Shown piece by piece: positions 1 to 27,766 of a stretch of 64,000 bases of DNA. Position 1 is the stretch's first letter, and every line of letters begins with the position of its first letter. Under the pieces are notes generated by a model. It was not told the DNA's origin, ran no database searches, and was given only the letters and a program-made list of their open reading frames with translations. Made by a program: the position numbers and the translations under genes. This DNA comes from Nereocystis luetkeana (Eukaryota; Sar; Phaeophyceae; Laminariales; Laminariaceae): positions 2,723,586 through 2,787,585 of the forward strand of contig JARUPZ010000007.1 in NCBI GenBank assembly GCA_031213475.1, given 5' to 3'.

Positions 1-282
1 TACCTGGATGATGCTCACCCCTTCAATTTCGGGGCTACGCTTTCCTTTAAGCAATACAGTAGTCCATGTCTCCTACCAGGTATGCGCCAAGACATGCGCG
101 AGCATCGAAGACTAGACCACTACTACTCGCTTTTAGCAATAGATCAGTAGCCCATGACTCAGTTTTCTCCGTGATCATTTTTACTCAAAACAGACGTGCA
201 AGGGTTTTACCTGCGTCTCCCTTTTCAACTTGCGACACCCCCCGGCTTTCATGCCACCCACATCCCGAAGGGGAACCTTGTA
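1..282 (+). repeat. TA-bounded ~280 bp repeat, copy 1
   Basis: This segment recurs in reverse orientation at 5522-5811, nearly base for base. Both copies start TACCTGGATGATG and end AACCTTGTA, so the unit is bounded by TA on both sides, as expected for a small element inserted at TA. Copy 1 begins at the window edge, so its outer limit cannot be seen. It lies in an intron of the DOCK gene. It is non-coding; its short open frames are only conserved because the repeat is. Confidence 0.8.
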
Positions 283-361
283 CGAGTATATAAAATCGTT
301 TTTTCTGCCCCCTCCCTACCGCGGTGAACTCTCCCTCTGCTTTCGTGCCGTGTTACGATAG

Positions 362-15495
<15,134 letters not shown>

Positions 15496-18300
15496 CGCCC
15501 CCTTCCCGCCGCCCTCCCCCCTCATCCATCCTTACTTCACTCCACCCCACCCCACCCTCCGATTCCCCTCTTTTACGTAGTGTACCATTTTCGTAATGTA
15601 CTCTTTGCGTATTTTTATTGTATCCTCTTTCGTATTTATACCCTTGTTTTTTCCGTGTTGTACCTCCTCTACGTTTAAAGCGCTGGGTGCTTTCGAGAGA
15701 AGAACGAGAGATACAAAACCAAAGCGGACCGAACACCCTCTCGTTATAGTGGCTAGGGACCATAATATTTTTTTGGGGGGGAGAGCGTTGAAGCGGGCGT
15801 GCATACGTGCGTTAGTCAGTGGGTCGGTGGGTGGGTGAATGGGTGGGTGAACGGGTGGGTGACGCCGGGTGTTTACAAGAGTTGCTTGATTTTTTATTGA
15901 TTTCGTTTTACCGGTCGCGCGCGCGTCTTCCCTCGCCGCCTGTCCGTCCGCCCGCCCCGTGTCCGGCTGCCCCCCCCCCCTCTGTCTTTCCCTTTTTCGC
16001 GTGAACGGCGACGAGGGGAAAACTGGGGGAGATACCCGGGGTGGGCGCGGGGGTGGGGGGTGGGAAGGGGGGATTTAGGCGTTCGAGCGAGCGTCGTATT
16101 AGGTATTTTGATGCGGTTGAGGGAAAGAGGAAGGCGGCGTTTGTTGTTAAATTAAGGGCCGCTAAGTCGCGAGCGTTCATTGCCCCCACTCCCCCCGCCC
16201 TCCCCCTTCCCCCTCCCCCCTACCCACGTCCTCATCAGGGGACCATTTTTGCTCCTTTTTGTTTTTCGCGAAGGAAGATGCTGTCCGATTTTACCTCGTG
16301 TCTAGAGAGATGAGACCTGAGGTTATTTTTTTTTCGTTCTTGTTTTTTTTTTGTTGCAGAAAGAAACTATTGGGGGTCGAGCGCGACCTTTGCTTCGGAG
16401 TTTTAGTGTCACGAGAGATGGTTTCTATTGTATGGCTCATTGTGATACAAGGCGATTGATGGGTGTTTTCTGTTGAGTTGTTGTTTTGATTTGTTTGTTT
16501 TGATTTGGTTTGGTTTGGTTTGGTATATTTTGGGTCTGGTCGTTTTTTCCTGCCGTTTTTCGTGTGTCGTTAAAGAATGCGGTAAATAGTCGGTACGGTT
16601 TCGGTTTCGTGGTTATTGGAAGGCGGCAAAGGAGACGGCGTGGAGAGGGGTGATTGGACCCTTATCCCCGGGGGAGTGATTGTACCGAAAACTCCTATCA
16701 CGTTGCTGGCAACGGTATTTTCTTTCGCTGTTCGAAGCTGCCAGTTTTCGTATATAGGAGTGGTCGGCGAGAGGAAAAGGGGACCGGTAGGAGCTTAGGT
16801 GCGTGAGCGGTTTGCTGGAGGCTATTTACCGTTGACCGGGAGCCAACGCGAATCGGACAGGAGACGCGTCGGCATTGTGTTGGTCGTGCCGCCGCCTTGA
16901 GTGGCAGAGAGCCTCGCCCCCCCCCCCCCCCCACTCCCTACCTCCCCTCAAGGGCGTTCCACTGTACGTACGTACGGGATGAAGAGGAGGAATATTGATA
17001 TATTGATACGAGGGCACCAAAGGACACGCTGATTTGGTTTAGTACGTGCACAGTAGCGCTGACGGTGTGTCGGGCGGTTGATAGTCTGACCAACTTTAGC
17101 GCAGGAACGGGCCGGGCTGTATTAAAAAACACGAACGGGATGCGTTTGCTGGGCGGGGGAGTGTAGGAGGGGGTGGGTTGGGGGGTGGGGAGGGTTGTTT
17201 CACAGCCGCCCCGTCGAGAGGTGTGTGTATGTGGGTGTGGGTGTGTTTGTGCTTTTTTCCGTTTCGTGCGTTTGCATGTTTTCGGTTCTGCGTATAGAGG
17301 GGAAGAGAGAGCAAACACCTTTGCAGGGAGAGGTTTTGTGGCGAGGAAGAAGAGGAGGAAGAGAGAAAGGAGGTAGAGGAGGAGGACGACCCGAGGTTGT
17401 AACCTTAGCTGGTAGGGCGCGCGAAGCGCGAATGGGATGTGTGTGGGCGGTCTTCGTGCGCGACCTTTCTTTTTCTTTTCTCTTGTTCTTCATCTCCTTT
17501 TTTTTCTTGGTCTTGTTTCTTGTTTTTTGTTCCTGTTTTTTCATCTGGCGGCGCTATTATTGCTGCGTTCTCGCAGCAGTCTTCCGTTTTAATGTTTTAA
17601 TAATAGTAACAAAACAAATCGCAGGTATATTAGTGTTTAGATACGTGTCGGGCGCCGTGTTGAGTGTATGGCAAACGAGGGGGGGGGGCGTACACGCGCC
17701 CCGAAATGCAGCGGATGCATGGGGGGAGGGAGGGGCAAAGAAAAGGCGGAGCTCTTTTCTCGTGTTTTTCGGCTTGCTTGAGGGTGACCGCGGCGGCCGC
17801 TATGTCGTGGGAGCTTGAGCGGCATGGCAAGCATTCCCCGCGGACTTATGCAGTGACGTGTGTTACAAGGGGGCTTTGTTACTACAGTAACAGCTGCTGC
17901 TTCTGCAAGGAGGAGAGGAAATAAGAGAGGCTCCCACGTGAACGATTTTTTTTTCGAAGGCCTTAAGCGCACTATAAAATGTATTGACTTTCTCCGTGTG
18001 CTGTACGGTACAGGGGGGATCGGGGTGGGTTGGGCGGGGGATGAGGAGTTCTTCGCTCGTGCCTTATTGCATGGGTGGCGAACATCCTCAAATTGACGGG
18101 TCCGTGACAGAAAGCGGCGCATGCCGCGGGCCCCTTTGAGCATCGCAGGGGCTAAGATCAACCAATTACAATATCTCCGTGGTAATGGTCCGGACCTGAC
18201 GGTATCTACAGCCGTCCCTCTGTAGTGCCAGACCGCGATCGATGCAGCGGGGAGAGAAGGGATGGGAGGGGAGGCTCTGCGCACCTTTGTTAGGGTAGAC
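15496..18300. other. Intergenic, no gene seen
   Basis: Sequence after the DOCK stop codon. It presumably begins with the 3' untranslated region, whose end I cannot place. The rest is a mix of G/C-rich runs and T-rich stretches (17460-17545). I found no exon-like block with a recognisable protein or consistent splice sites. Confidence 0.5.
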
Positions 18301-18309
18301 GCGCGGTGC

Positions 18310-18342
18310 ATCCAACAGCGACAGCAGCAGCAGCAGTAGCAG

Positions 18343-18395
<53 letters not shown>

Positions 18396-18485
18396 TCAGC
18401 AGCAACGGCAGCAGCAGCATCAGCAGCAGCAGCAGCGGCATCAGCAGCGGCAGCAGCCTTAGCAACAGCAGCAGCAGGAGCAGCA
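18310..18485 (+). repeat. CAG-rich microsatellite
   Basis: Imperfect (CAG)n with CAA, CGA and CAT interruptions over about 175 bases. All frames are open as low-complexity peptide, which is uninformative. No surrounding coding evidence. Confidence 0.85.
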
Positions 18486-21040
18486 ACGTTATAATAATTG
18501 ATGGAACTGGTGTTCTTTCGTGCCACGGCACGCACACCACGCGGGGGCGGTCAACACGGGGTGATTGCGGTATCTACCTGCTGAATGGAACCGAACATCG
18601 CCTTTACGTCGTCGTCGCTCCCCCCTCCCGCCGCGTTCCTTATCTGTGGGGGGGGCTAGGGGCAAGCCGTGCGTCTTCTTTGGTCCCGCGGCTGCCTTCT
18701 TCGAAGGGTCCGTTTGTCCGCTACTGTCTTGTTAGTTCGTGCGACTGGCTGCAGAACCGAGAGCTTCGAGACGGGAGGGGAAGGGAGAGGGCGAGAAGGG
18801 AGGAGCGGGGGGCGGGGGGAGGCGGGAGAGGCGAGAGGCCCTTGGCGTTGACGATGTTTGCGTTGTTAGCGTTGACGCCGTTGTGTATTTCGTTGTCGCT
18901 GTTTTCCTATCGCGTGGTAGGACGGTAGAAGATGCGAGCAGCGCTGGGGTACCCGCCGGGACGTGCCGTCTTGAACTCGGTCGTACTGCGTCCTCGTGCC
19001 CAATTTCCCCCAGGGGAGCCGTTGGTTCGACAGGACAGCTGCTGCTGCTGCTGCTGATGCTGCTGCTGCTGATTTTGTTTCGGGCGTGGGTGGGGTATTC
19101 GCGAGAGGTACGCCCGCAAGGGGGGGTGACCATACAGGTACACTCGAGGCGGAAGAACAGGAGGATGATGAGGAGGATGAGGAGAAGGAGGCGATGCAGA
19201 CACACACACAGAGAGGGGGCGCTGTTTGTTTTTTGTTTTACCATGTGTAGGCGCGGGTGACGTGCAGCGTCGCGACGCGCGCTTTTTTTGTTTCTTGTCG
19301 CTCATGGTCCGTGTACCTGGCGGCATTGAACTTACCGGTAGCCATTTAATAACTGACTTTTTTGTGCATTATTATGATTATTCCACGCTGAGACCAAACA
19401 GGGGCAAACATAAGCCACCAGTGGGGATTGGGGATGGTGGTGGTGGTCGTTGTGGTCGTGGAGGCGTCGGCGGCGGCGTATGTACTGTAGATCAGCCGAC
19501 GCCGACACGGTAATTGGGCGATATATAACTTTCTGCGTAATTTGCACGCGACGCCAAATACACTTCTTGACATACGAACGTATATTCCTGAGAGTGTAAA
19601 CGAATAGTCTCCAGCTGGGTGAAAACCACCGAGTGAGGACAATTTGAAACACATCACCGAGACCTTTTCTAACCAGCCGCCGAGCCTCTGTGAATGAGCC
19701 CGCACCAGCTCCTACCGTTTTAACGTGCTGTCGCCGAGGAAACGAAGAGTTTTTTTTTACAACACCCACCCTTTTAGCTTGACTTTCGCTTTTTTTGGAG
19801 GAATCGGCGGGGCGTTAGCTCCGACCGTGCCATCACGAGCAGGGGCAGCCGACCCGGAGACAAGCGGTTTACGCCGAGGCTCACGTCCGACGGTTCGGTG
19901 TGGGATGAACGCGAAGAATTGGCTAAAAATGATGATGGGGGGTTCACTCGTGTGCCTCATACCATCAGTCGGCATCTCGCTGAGTGAGCTCACGCTTGGC
20001 ATTTGGCGAGTTCTGCCCACCTTCGTTCATACGTTTGAGAATGGCAGGCTTTGGTCAGGCCTTACGTACTAGGTTCCTGAACCAACCTATCTGTCTTATT
20101 TGCTTGAGGTGGAGAGGGCATTGGCTGTAATCAGTGAGCTATTTCAGTCTTCAAGGAGTGCACCTACCTATCTGCCTGTCGTGTAAGAACATCCTGGCAA
20201 CTTTACCCGTTTCTACGAGTAATACTCATGAACTTGATCAACTGCAGTGGTGCACGTCTACTTCGGAATCGGCTACATCTACTACTGCTGCTACGAGAAA
20301 GTACTGCTGGTGTGCCGTGCTATACCAACGAGCATCGGAGAGGAAATACGACGTGCAGCCTGCTCACCCTAACCGCAGCGTCGGATGCCGTCAGCAGAAC
20401 ATTACACCGCCCCGACACCAAAAATTGGAACTCGTTTCGAGTACAGGTACATGGCGATGATGATGCTACAGTATTATTAGTAATCCTGTTTCTGAGGTTT
20501 GCATATACATGGCGGTGAAAGGTATGATGAGCCGTGATGAACCCGCGGTGCTCATTTTAACACGCGGGTGCAGTGTTCATCACATCATAATACATCACGG
20601 AGCACAGCAGTGAGTAGCAGTAGATGGGCCAAGAGCACACGAGGGGTACTGCAGGGAGGTCATTCGTTTCGAGTACATGTACATGGCGCTAACACACCCG
20701 CATCCAGGTGCCAGGCCAGCAGCAGTAGTACCAGTACCCAGGTAAAGGGAGTATGCACGGCGCAAGGGGCAGGTACTTGCATACTGATGATGTAAAAAGG
20801 AGAATTCACGACATATGGGGCAGGTATGACGTACACGACTGCTGTGTGATAACTGAGTAAATACAATATCCCTTTTCATCTCCGGACAAAGTATTATCAA
20901 AACGCTCCTCAACATAATAGCTTCATGGAGGGCAGTTTTTTGTTAGCGAGCATGACTTGGTACGATTGGCGATGCTTAATCCTGTTCTTTTTGCCTCGTT
21001 GCTTGGTCTTTTTGAGTACAGTACCAGGTATTTGATCGAC
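18486..21040. other. Intergenic, no gene seen
   Basis: No recognisable protein, RNA gene or large repeat. Small notes: a CTG run at 19039-19072, a short inverted repeat around GATGAACCCGCGGTG (20537-20580), and a 25-base near-duplicate TTTCGAGTACA.GTACATGGCG at about 20433 and 20666. Confidence 0.4.
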
Positions 21041-21710
21041 TGCATGACTACAAGGCATGCAATTTGCTTAGGGAGGAACCGAAAAGGGTACCAACACCAG
21101 ACCAGACAACCCTCGCACCGCTCGCCATCGAAGCACCAGGCCAAACGTATCAGCAGACGGCCCAGTTCTTATACCTAGACAGCATTATCCACGAAAACGC
21201 TGACCTCTCGCTCGAAATCGACCGACGGATCCGTCTCATGCCAGTATGCCTCTAGCGGTTCATCCGGGGTTGTATGATAGGACGACCGCCCCCCTTAGCC
21301 TGAAAGTTCGAATGCCGAAGGCCGAGGTGATTGAGACCCTGCTGTACGGGTGTGTGACGTGGACCCTCAGAGCGGAACACTTTGCGAAGCTTCGCACGGC
21401 TCACCACCAAGTCCTGTTGCGACTCGTACTGACCATACCACTCTTTCGCACGCTAAGGCCCTCAAGATAACACGTTGCGAGAGCATCGAAACGACTATCT
21501 GTAAACGGCGGATCTTCTTTGCGGGGGGCGTGGAACGGCAAAGCAAGGAGCGATTACCCAGTCGGTTAACGTTCGGGGACGATGGCCGGTGGGGAGGACC
21601 CAAAGGCCTGGCGGACAGTTCAAGACTTGGCATAGATGCAGGGTCGAAGACCTTAGGGAGTTCCGAGCCACCGAAGGGTCAACGGAACTTGTGTCACTGA
21701 GTCGAGCGGT
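21040..21710 (+). mobile_element. Non-LTR retrotransposon fragment, C-terminal part of the reverse transcriptase ORF
   Basis: Across frameshifts the + strand reads FLYLDSIIHENADLSLEID..IRLM, then LSLKVRMPKAEVIETLLYGC and TWTLRAEHFAKLR, then HHQVLLR, KTRCESIETTI-like text and a final RLPSR. This is the region after the polymerase palm in LINE-type elements, known for the EVIETLLYGC.TW segment. At least two frameshifts (about 21250 and 21350) and stop codons break it, so it is a dead fragment. The element is of the same general type as the reverse transcriptase piece at 59.5-60.1 kb. Neither a 5' part nor a poly-A tail is visible. Confidence 0.78.
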
Positions 21711-22521
21711 GCGCGTGTCATGAATGATGACGAATCATCGTCGGGCTCTTCGGCCGACATAGCTTATGTTCTTCGAAAGGCTGCTCAAATATACTCACAT
21801 TCCAAAACATCATGTATAATTTCGTTCTCAGAACGAACAGGGCCATATGCCGTCTGGCACTCATCCACACGCTCTAGCTCTTTCTGTTCGTTGCAAAGAC
21901 TGCCACCCGCATTCCCGTTGTTCCACCCAGCCTCTCGGAACGTACGCCTGAGCCATCTCCTCGTTGTCTTAGTCGATACTCTTCTGGTGTAGGGGAACAC
22001 TGCCCGCAACTGGACGATCTATAAGAAGCTGAAGGGGTGGAGAAAGATTGTGACCGTCTGCTCACGTCCCGACAGTCTCCGGGTTCAATTCACGTTCTCC
22101 TCTTTGCCTACATGCCGTGCCCACTTTTGGAAACCCCTCGGATCCTCGGATTACCACAGTAACATCCTCCCCAGCTGGTTTATCCGGACAAGGCAAGCCA
22201 CGCGATGTCCTAGACGGTGGACCCGAGGTATTCTATGCCAACCAATTTGAGGGAAGAAAACCCGGCCCATCTTTCAGATAGGAAAGCCCTCGCCCAGTGT
22301 GCACACTACATGCGTCGCCTTGCTCGCTAACGCGACGTACACTGTTACGCCCCCTCCAACTACGTCTCCGGATGCTGCCTGGCCCTAAACTCAGTACAGT
22401 TCCCCCGATGTACAGCCCCGGTACCACCTACGAGTAACACCATTGTGCTAATCGATAGGAAATATCACAATCGTCGCGCCTCCATGATGAAAACTAGTCA
22501 AAAACAGAATGTCAGAGATCG

Positions 22522-22863
22522 CAAGGAACCCCGGTCCTTCGGACAATGGTGTCCTTTTGCACCCTACGCCCGCCATAGATACACAGATCGCAACGGTAAT
22601 GCGAGACGACAGGGTATTTTTTGCATGACTGCAACATAGCAATCATCTGGCGCCTACCAAAACTTGAACTCCTGTAATTTCGTAGTGCGCATGGAACCCC
22701 GTTCCTTCGGACAATAGTGTCCTATTGCACCCTACTCCCGCCATAGATACACAGATCGCGACGGTAATACGAGATGACGGGATATTTTTTGCATGACTGC
22801 AACATACCTGGTAGCAATTATCTGGCGCCTACCAAAACAATGAACTCCTGTAATTTCGTAGTG
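22522..22863. repeat. Tandem duplication, ~170 bp unit, two copies
   Basis: Copy 1 (about 22522-22688) and copy 2 (about 22689-22863) share CCTTCGGACAAT.GTGTCC, CGCCATAGATACACAGATCG, TATTTTTTGCATGACTGCAA and ATCTGGCGCCTACCAAAAC. Copy 2 differs by a 7-base insertion, TA-CCTGG-TA, where copy 1 has TA (22637-22638). Confidence 0.85.
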
Positions 22864-22929
22864 CCGCTGCCGAGCTAAGCGGGTTAGTTTTCCCAAGTGC
22901 CGCTGGCCTAGAACAACGCACCCAACGGC

Positions 22930-23303
22930 ATCCCGCTTATCCTCTCCCGCTTAGAACAAGCCCTTCCAGAATCGCCACCCCGGAGCAATAGCCTAAGACG
23001 CTCCTCGCTCATCACCCCCCCCCCCAAAGCCCCGAAGCCGACACCACCAAGCCAGGTGCGCCGGTGTTGCGCGCGACCGTAACCGGAGGTGGACCCCGGA
23101 CGAGCTGCTCGATCTTCGGTTGGCTGTTCAACCTGTGGCGCGAAAGACAGAGAGAGGGCGCGAAAGACACAGGTGCGGGCGTACGTGCGAAAGCAGACGC
23201 GGGAGCGGGGGCAGGCACAAACACGCGCGTCCATACACCCGGAAACATGCCCGAGTGACGGCGAGAGGGAGAGAGAGAGGGAGAGAGAGGGAGAGAGAGA
23301 GAC

Positions 23304-23339
<36 letters not shown>

Positions 23340-25130
23340 GCGCACCCGCGGCCCCGCCCTCGCCCAGGCACTCCGAACCTTCTCATTTCTGATGCCGTCA
23401 GCTCTTCCCAATGGTTGTCGGCGAAGCAGATGCGCCAGTACGGCGAGTAGAAGTCATAGACTTGCCCGGGCGGCCCCGCGCGCCCCTTGCCGCCCTCGAC
23501 CGGCTTGATGACTTTCCTGCCGATCGGGAACCTTCTCAGCGCCTCCTTTCTACTCAGCGCGGGGTGTCTCCTCGCCCCCCTCGTCTCGGGCTGCGGTGCG
23601 GCTCCGCTCGCTGCTCGGGTCGTACATGTTTCACAACACGTGAAACGTGTCCTACTGCAGCGCAATGAAGCTGTCCAGTGACTCCGCCTCCGAGACCCAG
23701 TCCGACTCCACCCCGTCAAGGTACCGCCCGCGATACTTCCATCTCGCGACCCCGGTCGCGCTGACCACCCGCCTCCTGTCCAGGAGCGTGTACGTTGGTG
23801 CTGCTGAGGTCGAGTGCCCTCCTAGTCCAGGTCCACTCCCCACGCCATCTGCGCGAGCTTATCCTCCATGGGGTGCCGAAGATCGGATGGCCTCGTGTAG
23901 AATGGCTTCAGCGATGCAGCGGAGACCGTCCTGGAGCGCGTCGTCCTGCCCTCCACATCGATGACGATGTTCAGGCCCTCAGTCACACAATCGGGCACCA
24001 TGTTCCACGGACCAGTCCACCTGTCATGGACCAGTTTAGGCCCCATACCCTGCCGGTGGAGCGAGCTGTCGCTCTCCCTCGCCAAGACGAGGTCGCCCGT
24101 CGCGACCCGAGTGCCCGGCGACGGCCGCTGAATCGATGCGTTGCGGCGTCGTCGCGCCTTTTCCCTGCTCTCGTGTATCCTCTCGAGTGCCTTTTGAGGC
24201 CTCCGTGTCATCTATCTGAGGCACTAAAATATGTAGGGACGTACGCTGGCGGCCTCGGACGTGTTGGGGATCCTCAGCAAGTCCACCTCCAGAACTTCCC
24301 ACGGCTCAAGGCATCTGAGGTATCTGCCCGGTAGCATAGTTATACGCTTGCTAGATGTCCGCTTCCTACGCCGGCACCCGCACGACAAGACATTCTCCCT
24401 CGCGCCTCTACACCTCCCTGGCCAATGGTCGCGCAGTAGTGAAAGCGTCCTGCGGGCCCCAGGGTGTCCGTGCTGGCAGTGTCCTGCCGTCTCATCAAGC
24501 CCGGTACGTCTCGCAATACGTCGATAGCACGCTCCACCACCGCTCGTTACGATGGCTGCTCGCTATGCGGCAACCAATCCCCCGTCGTGGGGGGTCCACA
24601 CGAGCTAGCGTGCGGCAACCCTTCCCCCCTCGTGAGGGTGCACCTGAGCTACCCCCGGGAACCGCCGAGGCCATCCCACGACTCGTTGGTACCACCACCG
24701 ACGAGGTCTGTATCTGTGTACCGTCGCCTCCTCTTGGACACTGCCCGGCCACGCTCGTCGACGGTGACCGCGCCGACGCCGTGCGGAAAGGAGGGGCCGG
24801 GCCTCCGGAGGTGCCCGCGCCGCTCGAGCCAAGTGGTCGGGGAGCGGACGAAGCCGCACGGACGGTGCGGATGCACGCGTCGATTGCCGAAGCGCCACCG
24901 CCGGCATACCCACCCCTACCCCGGCAAGGCTGTCGTGAAACGCGAGGATGCCCAGCTGCCTGTCAGTCAAGCCCTCTTCCCCCGATATCTGTAGGGAGAC
25001 GGCGCCGCGATGAGTCTGAGGGGTCCTGTCAACAACGGCTCCAAGCAGCGAAGGCGCAGGGGGCGGGCGTGGTCTCGGCGTGCGTGGTTTCTGAGGGCAT
25101 GGGTCGGTGGCGTACGGCGTGATCATGACT
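22930..25130 (-). mobile_element. Decayed Ty3/Gypsy retrotransposon (integrase and chromodomain remnants)
   Basis: Read on the - strand from about 25130 downwards, frameshifted pieces follow polyprotein order: a RRRRYTDTDLV segment before the integrase zinc finger, then PWEVLEVDLL.IPNTSEA at the start of the integrase core. The core catalytic block is then missing. Next comes the integrase C-terminal domain (24211-23822: RVATGDLVLARESDSSLHRQ, LVHDRWTGPWN, VSAASLKPFYTRPSDLRHPM), a chromodomain (WKYRGRYLDGVESDWVSEAE, about 23770-23660) and a C-terminal Tudor-like strand set (YDFYSPYWRICFADNHWEEL, about 23480-23400). Protease and reverse transcriptase are absent, and no LTRs were recognised. Open frames on the + strand here are antisense shadows. 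Confidence 0.8.
23261..23335 (+). repeat. (GA)n microsatellite
   Basis: GAGAGGGAGAGAGA-type run of about 75 bases inside the Gypsy remnant. Confidence 0.95.
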
Positions 25131-25149
25131 CTCTAAAATGAGCGGGGCA

Positions 25150-26020
25150 AGGAACCGCGACGTGATCAGTCGTGCCTTGCCTAGCAACGAAGCGTACCCA
25201 CGAACTGCTGGCGCTTGGCCCACAAGTTACTCGACGGTCGAGTCAGGTCAGAGCTAAGCGATCCGCGTCATGAAACGTCTTCGTGCTGTAGCTGAAATCA
25301 GCGTAGAATTGCAGCTCGGCTGTCCCGGCTGCATGCTCTTGGACTCGCTAATCTAGCCGTATTCATCCCCCCCCTTTGTACACTACCTACGCGAAGGAGA
25401 GCACGAATATACTGTACTCGTTGTAACATATCTACGTACAATTATGTTAACAGGATACTTACCATGATTATGTCTCGACCAACTCCTATTTTCTCGACCC
25501 TGAAGGCCAACCCTAAAACCGGAGTCAATCAGTCTCATCAGCGCACTACAACAATACGCGTGAACGGCTTATCATACAACGTGTAAAATTCACTACAACA
25601 AAATAAGAAGAATATGAAGAATAAGCGAGACGTATTACGCAGCTTGCAAAGTGAGGTTTCAACTCTTCATTCCGTCGGACTCACTGCTGACGCATTTCAT
25701 AATTTCATAAAACAATACCAAATGTACGTACAGGTCGGTACCTCTGTAAATCTCTGTATACCATGCAGGTATCGCGCTGAAAATAGTATAACAATATATA
25801 AATAACATCGCGCACTACAGGGGAACAATATGATTCTCGCGCAATGGGCACTTCCGGTGGAGGTAAGGCAACACTGCATCGCACACGTGGCTGCCACGTT
25901 TCCAAGCTTCGCCCCCGGATGGGGAGGCACAACAGACAAGACAGCACTGCGAACGGGCAATGCTGGCAAATGAGGGAAATGAGTGCACGTCGTGCCAATT
26001 TTGTCAAACAAAGCAAAAAT
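25150..26020. other. No gene seen
   Basis: Region of moderate base composition without a recognisable exon, repeat or RNA gene. Confidence 0.4.
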
Positions 26021-26025
26021 ACAAT

Positions 26026-26530
26026 GTGCAGCACACCGGTGCGTAATTCAAAGTTCGTACAGCTTGCCGCTACAGTTGAAGCAGTGCAGCCCTACGTACT
26101 CTCAATTCCGTGCAGCATGCCGGTACAGGTCAGAGGAACGTACAACGCCGTACGTTGTCAAATGAATGTGCAGCCTGCCGGTTCCTTGCAAAGAAACGTG
26201 AACACCTAGTGCAGCACATTGGTGCGTAGTTGAACGTTCGTACCGGATGCCGGTACAGTTGAAGCAGTGCAACCCTACGTACTCTCAATTCCGTGCAGCA
26301 TGCCGGTACAGGTCAGAGGATTGTACAACACCGTACGCTGCTACACGATTGTGCAGCCTGCCGGTTCCTTGCAAATAAACGTGAACACCTCGATCACACA
26401 CGCGGCTCACCAGTTCTTCACACGTTAGTACATTGTTGAGTGTTCGTACAGCCTGCCTGCACATTAGTGTAACTTCAGCACTACGTAGCCAGTGTTGGAA
26501 TTGCGTGCAGCATGCCGGTATATGTCGCGA
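26026..26530. repeat. Tandem repeat, ~183 bp unit, two full and one decayed copy
   Basis: Units begin GTGCAGCACA at 26026 and 26209. They share GTTGAAGCAGTGCA.CCCTACG, ATTCCGTGCAGCATGCCGG and CAGCCTGCCGGTTCCTTGCAA. A third, more divergent unit runs to about 26530. Confidence 0.75.
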
Positions 26531-26686
26531 GGAGTGAAAGACTAGACCGCACACGCGACAAAGTAGTTATCACAACGAAGGTTGACAAAACACGCCGAGC
26601 CCTATTAATCCTACTGCTGTATGGTCGATGCTTTCAGGGACAAACCTCGAGCATGACTGCCTGCCTATCTACTTGACTGTTATAAA

Positions 26687-27112
26687 TAAAACGAGCGAGC
26701 GACAGCGACCCGTACTTGAAGCAGTATGATACCTGCTTGCTGAGATAAGGTATCCCGCATGCTGCGGGTTCCTGTACGCCTGCAAGCGCTTCCGTGTACG
26801 AGTGGGTATCAAGCATGGATACGAAACATGCAGCTTGTCGACGGATCTAGCGACATTCAGCGGTAGGTGGTGCCGTCAGCAGCGTATCTTATATACGAAT
26901 CATTAAAACGAGCGAGCGACAGCGACCCGTGCTTGCAACAGTGTGATACCTATTTACTGAGATAAGATATCTCCCATTGCGGGTTCCTGTACGACTGCAA
27001 GCGCTTCGTATATGAGTGGGCATCAATCATGGATACGAACTACCAGGTATGCAACTTGTGGACGGATCTAGCGACGTTCATGCGGAAAGTGGTGCCGTCA
27101 GCAGCGTATTTT
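26687..27112. repeat. Tandem duplication, ~218 bp unit
   Basis: Units start AAAACGAGCGAGCGACAGCG at 26687 and 26905, and end with GTGGTGCCGTCAGCAGCGTAT. The second copy carries TACCAGGTA (27041-27049) where the first reads a plain CA. Confidence 0.8.
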
Positions 27113-27766
27113 ATTCGTCTCTGTGATCAACCAAAGAGAGCTTGGTGCCGAAACACGGCGCAGGAATATGATACGATACGCGGACTGCAGGATGAATCCA
27201 TCGATCAGAACCCCGTTGGACGCGTGTGTGGTGTGCGTGAGACTACTGCACTCGTGCATACCGGATCTCTGAGAGCCCAGACTCTGCTGAATGACTCCTA
27301 CCACGCAGCCCTCTCTCGAGGGGGGTGGACTCAGCCCTCGCTCACTCGTGCTACACCTCTCACAGCACAGACTACGGATTCGGGGCTAGCCATAGCCTCT
27401 GCGGTTGCCACCCTTCATCAGCGCTGTGCTATTATATATTCTGTGAAAACTCGGGAGCCACCACGCCGAGCGACACGCGGACGGGGAGCAAGCCCACCGC
27501 ATGCCGGAGGCAGCCGTGGCCGATTGCTCACTCTACCATGTCCCGTTCATGAGTGGAGTATTTGGCTAGTGGCGTCGCTACTTGTTAGCTGTGGTGTATT
27601 GAGAGATACCAGGTACGAGTCTACCCACCACAGAAAATAAACGGAAAGCCCCCAAGACCTCCCTCACACCTCCGGAGAAACTTCGACCAGCAGGAGCAAC
27701 ATCACCCTTCGCGAGCAACATCAACCCGAGCAATACATAATAGAGGGTCTGCCCAGAGGGTTCTCT

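Noticed and set aside
18290..18535. Poly-Ala/poly-Thr open frames on both strands
   Set aside because: Translations of a CAG microsatellite.
24355..25122. 255-residue open frame on the + strand
   Set aside because: Antisense of the Gypsy integrase remnant; GC-rich sequence opens frames by chance.
27029..27640. 203-residue open frame on the + strand
   Set aside because: It starts inside a tandem duplication, contains a TACCAGGTA scar, and shows no domain or coding conservation.
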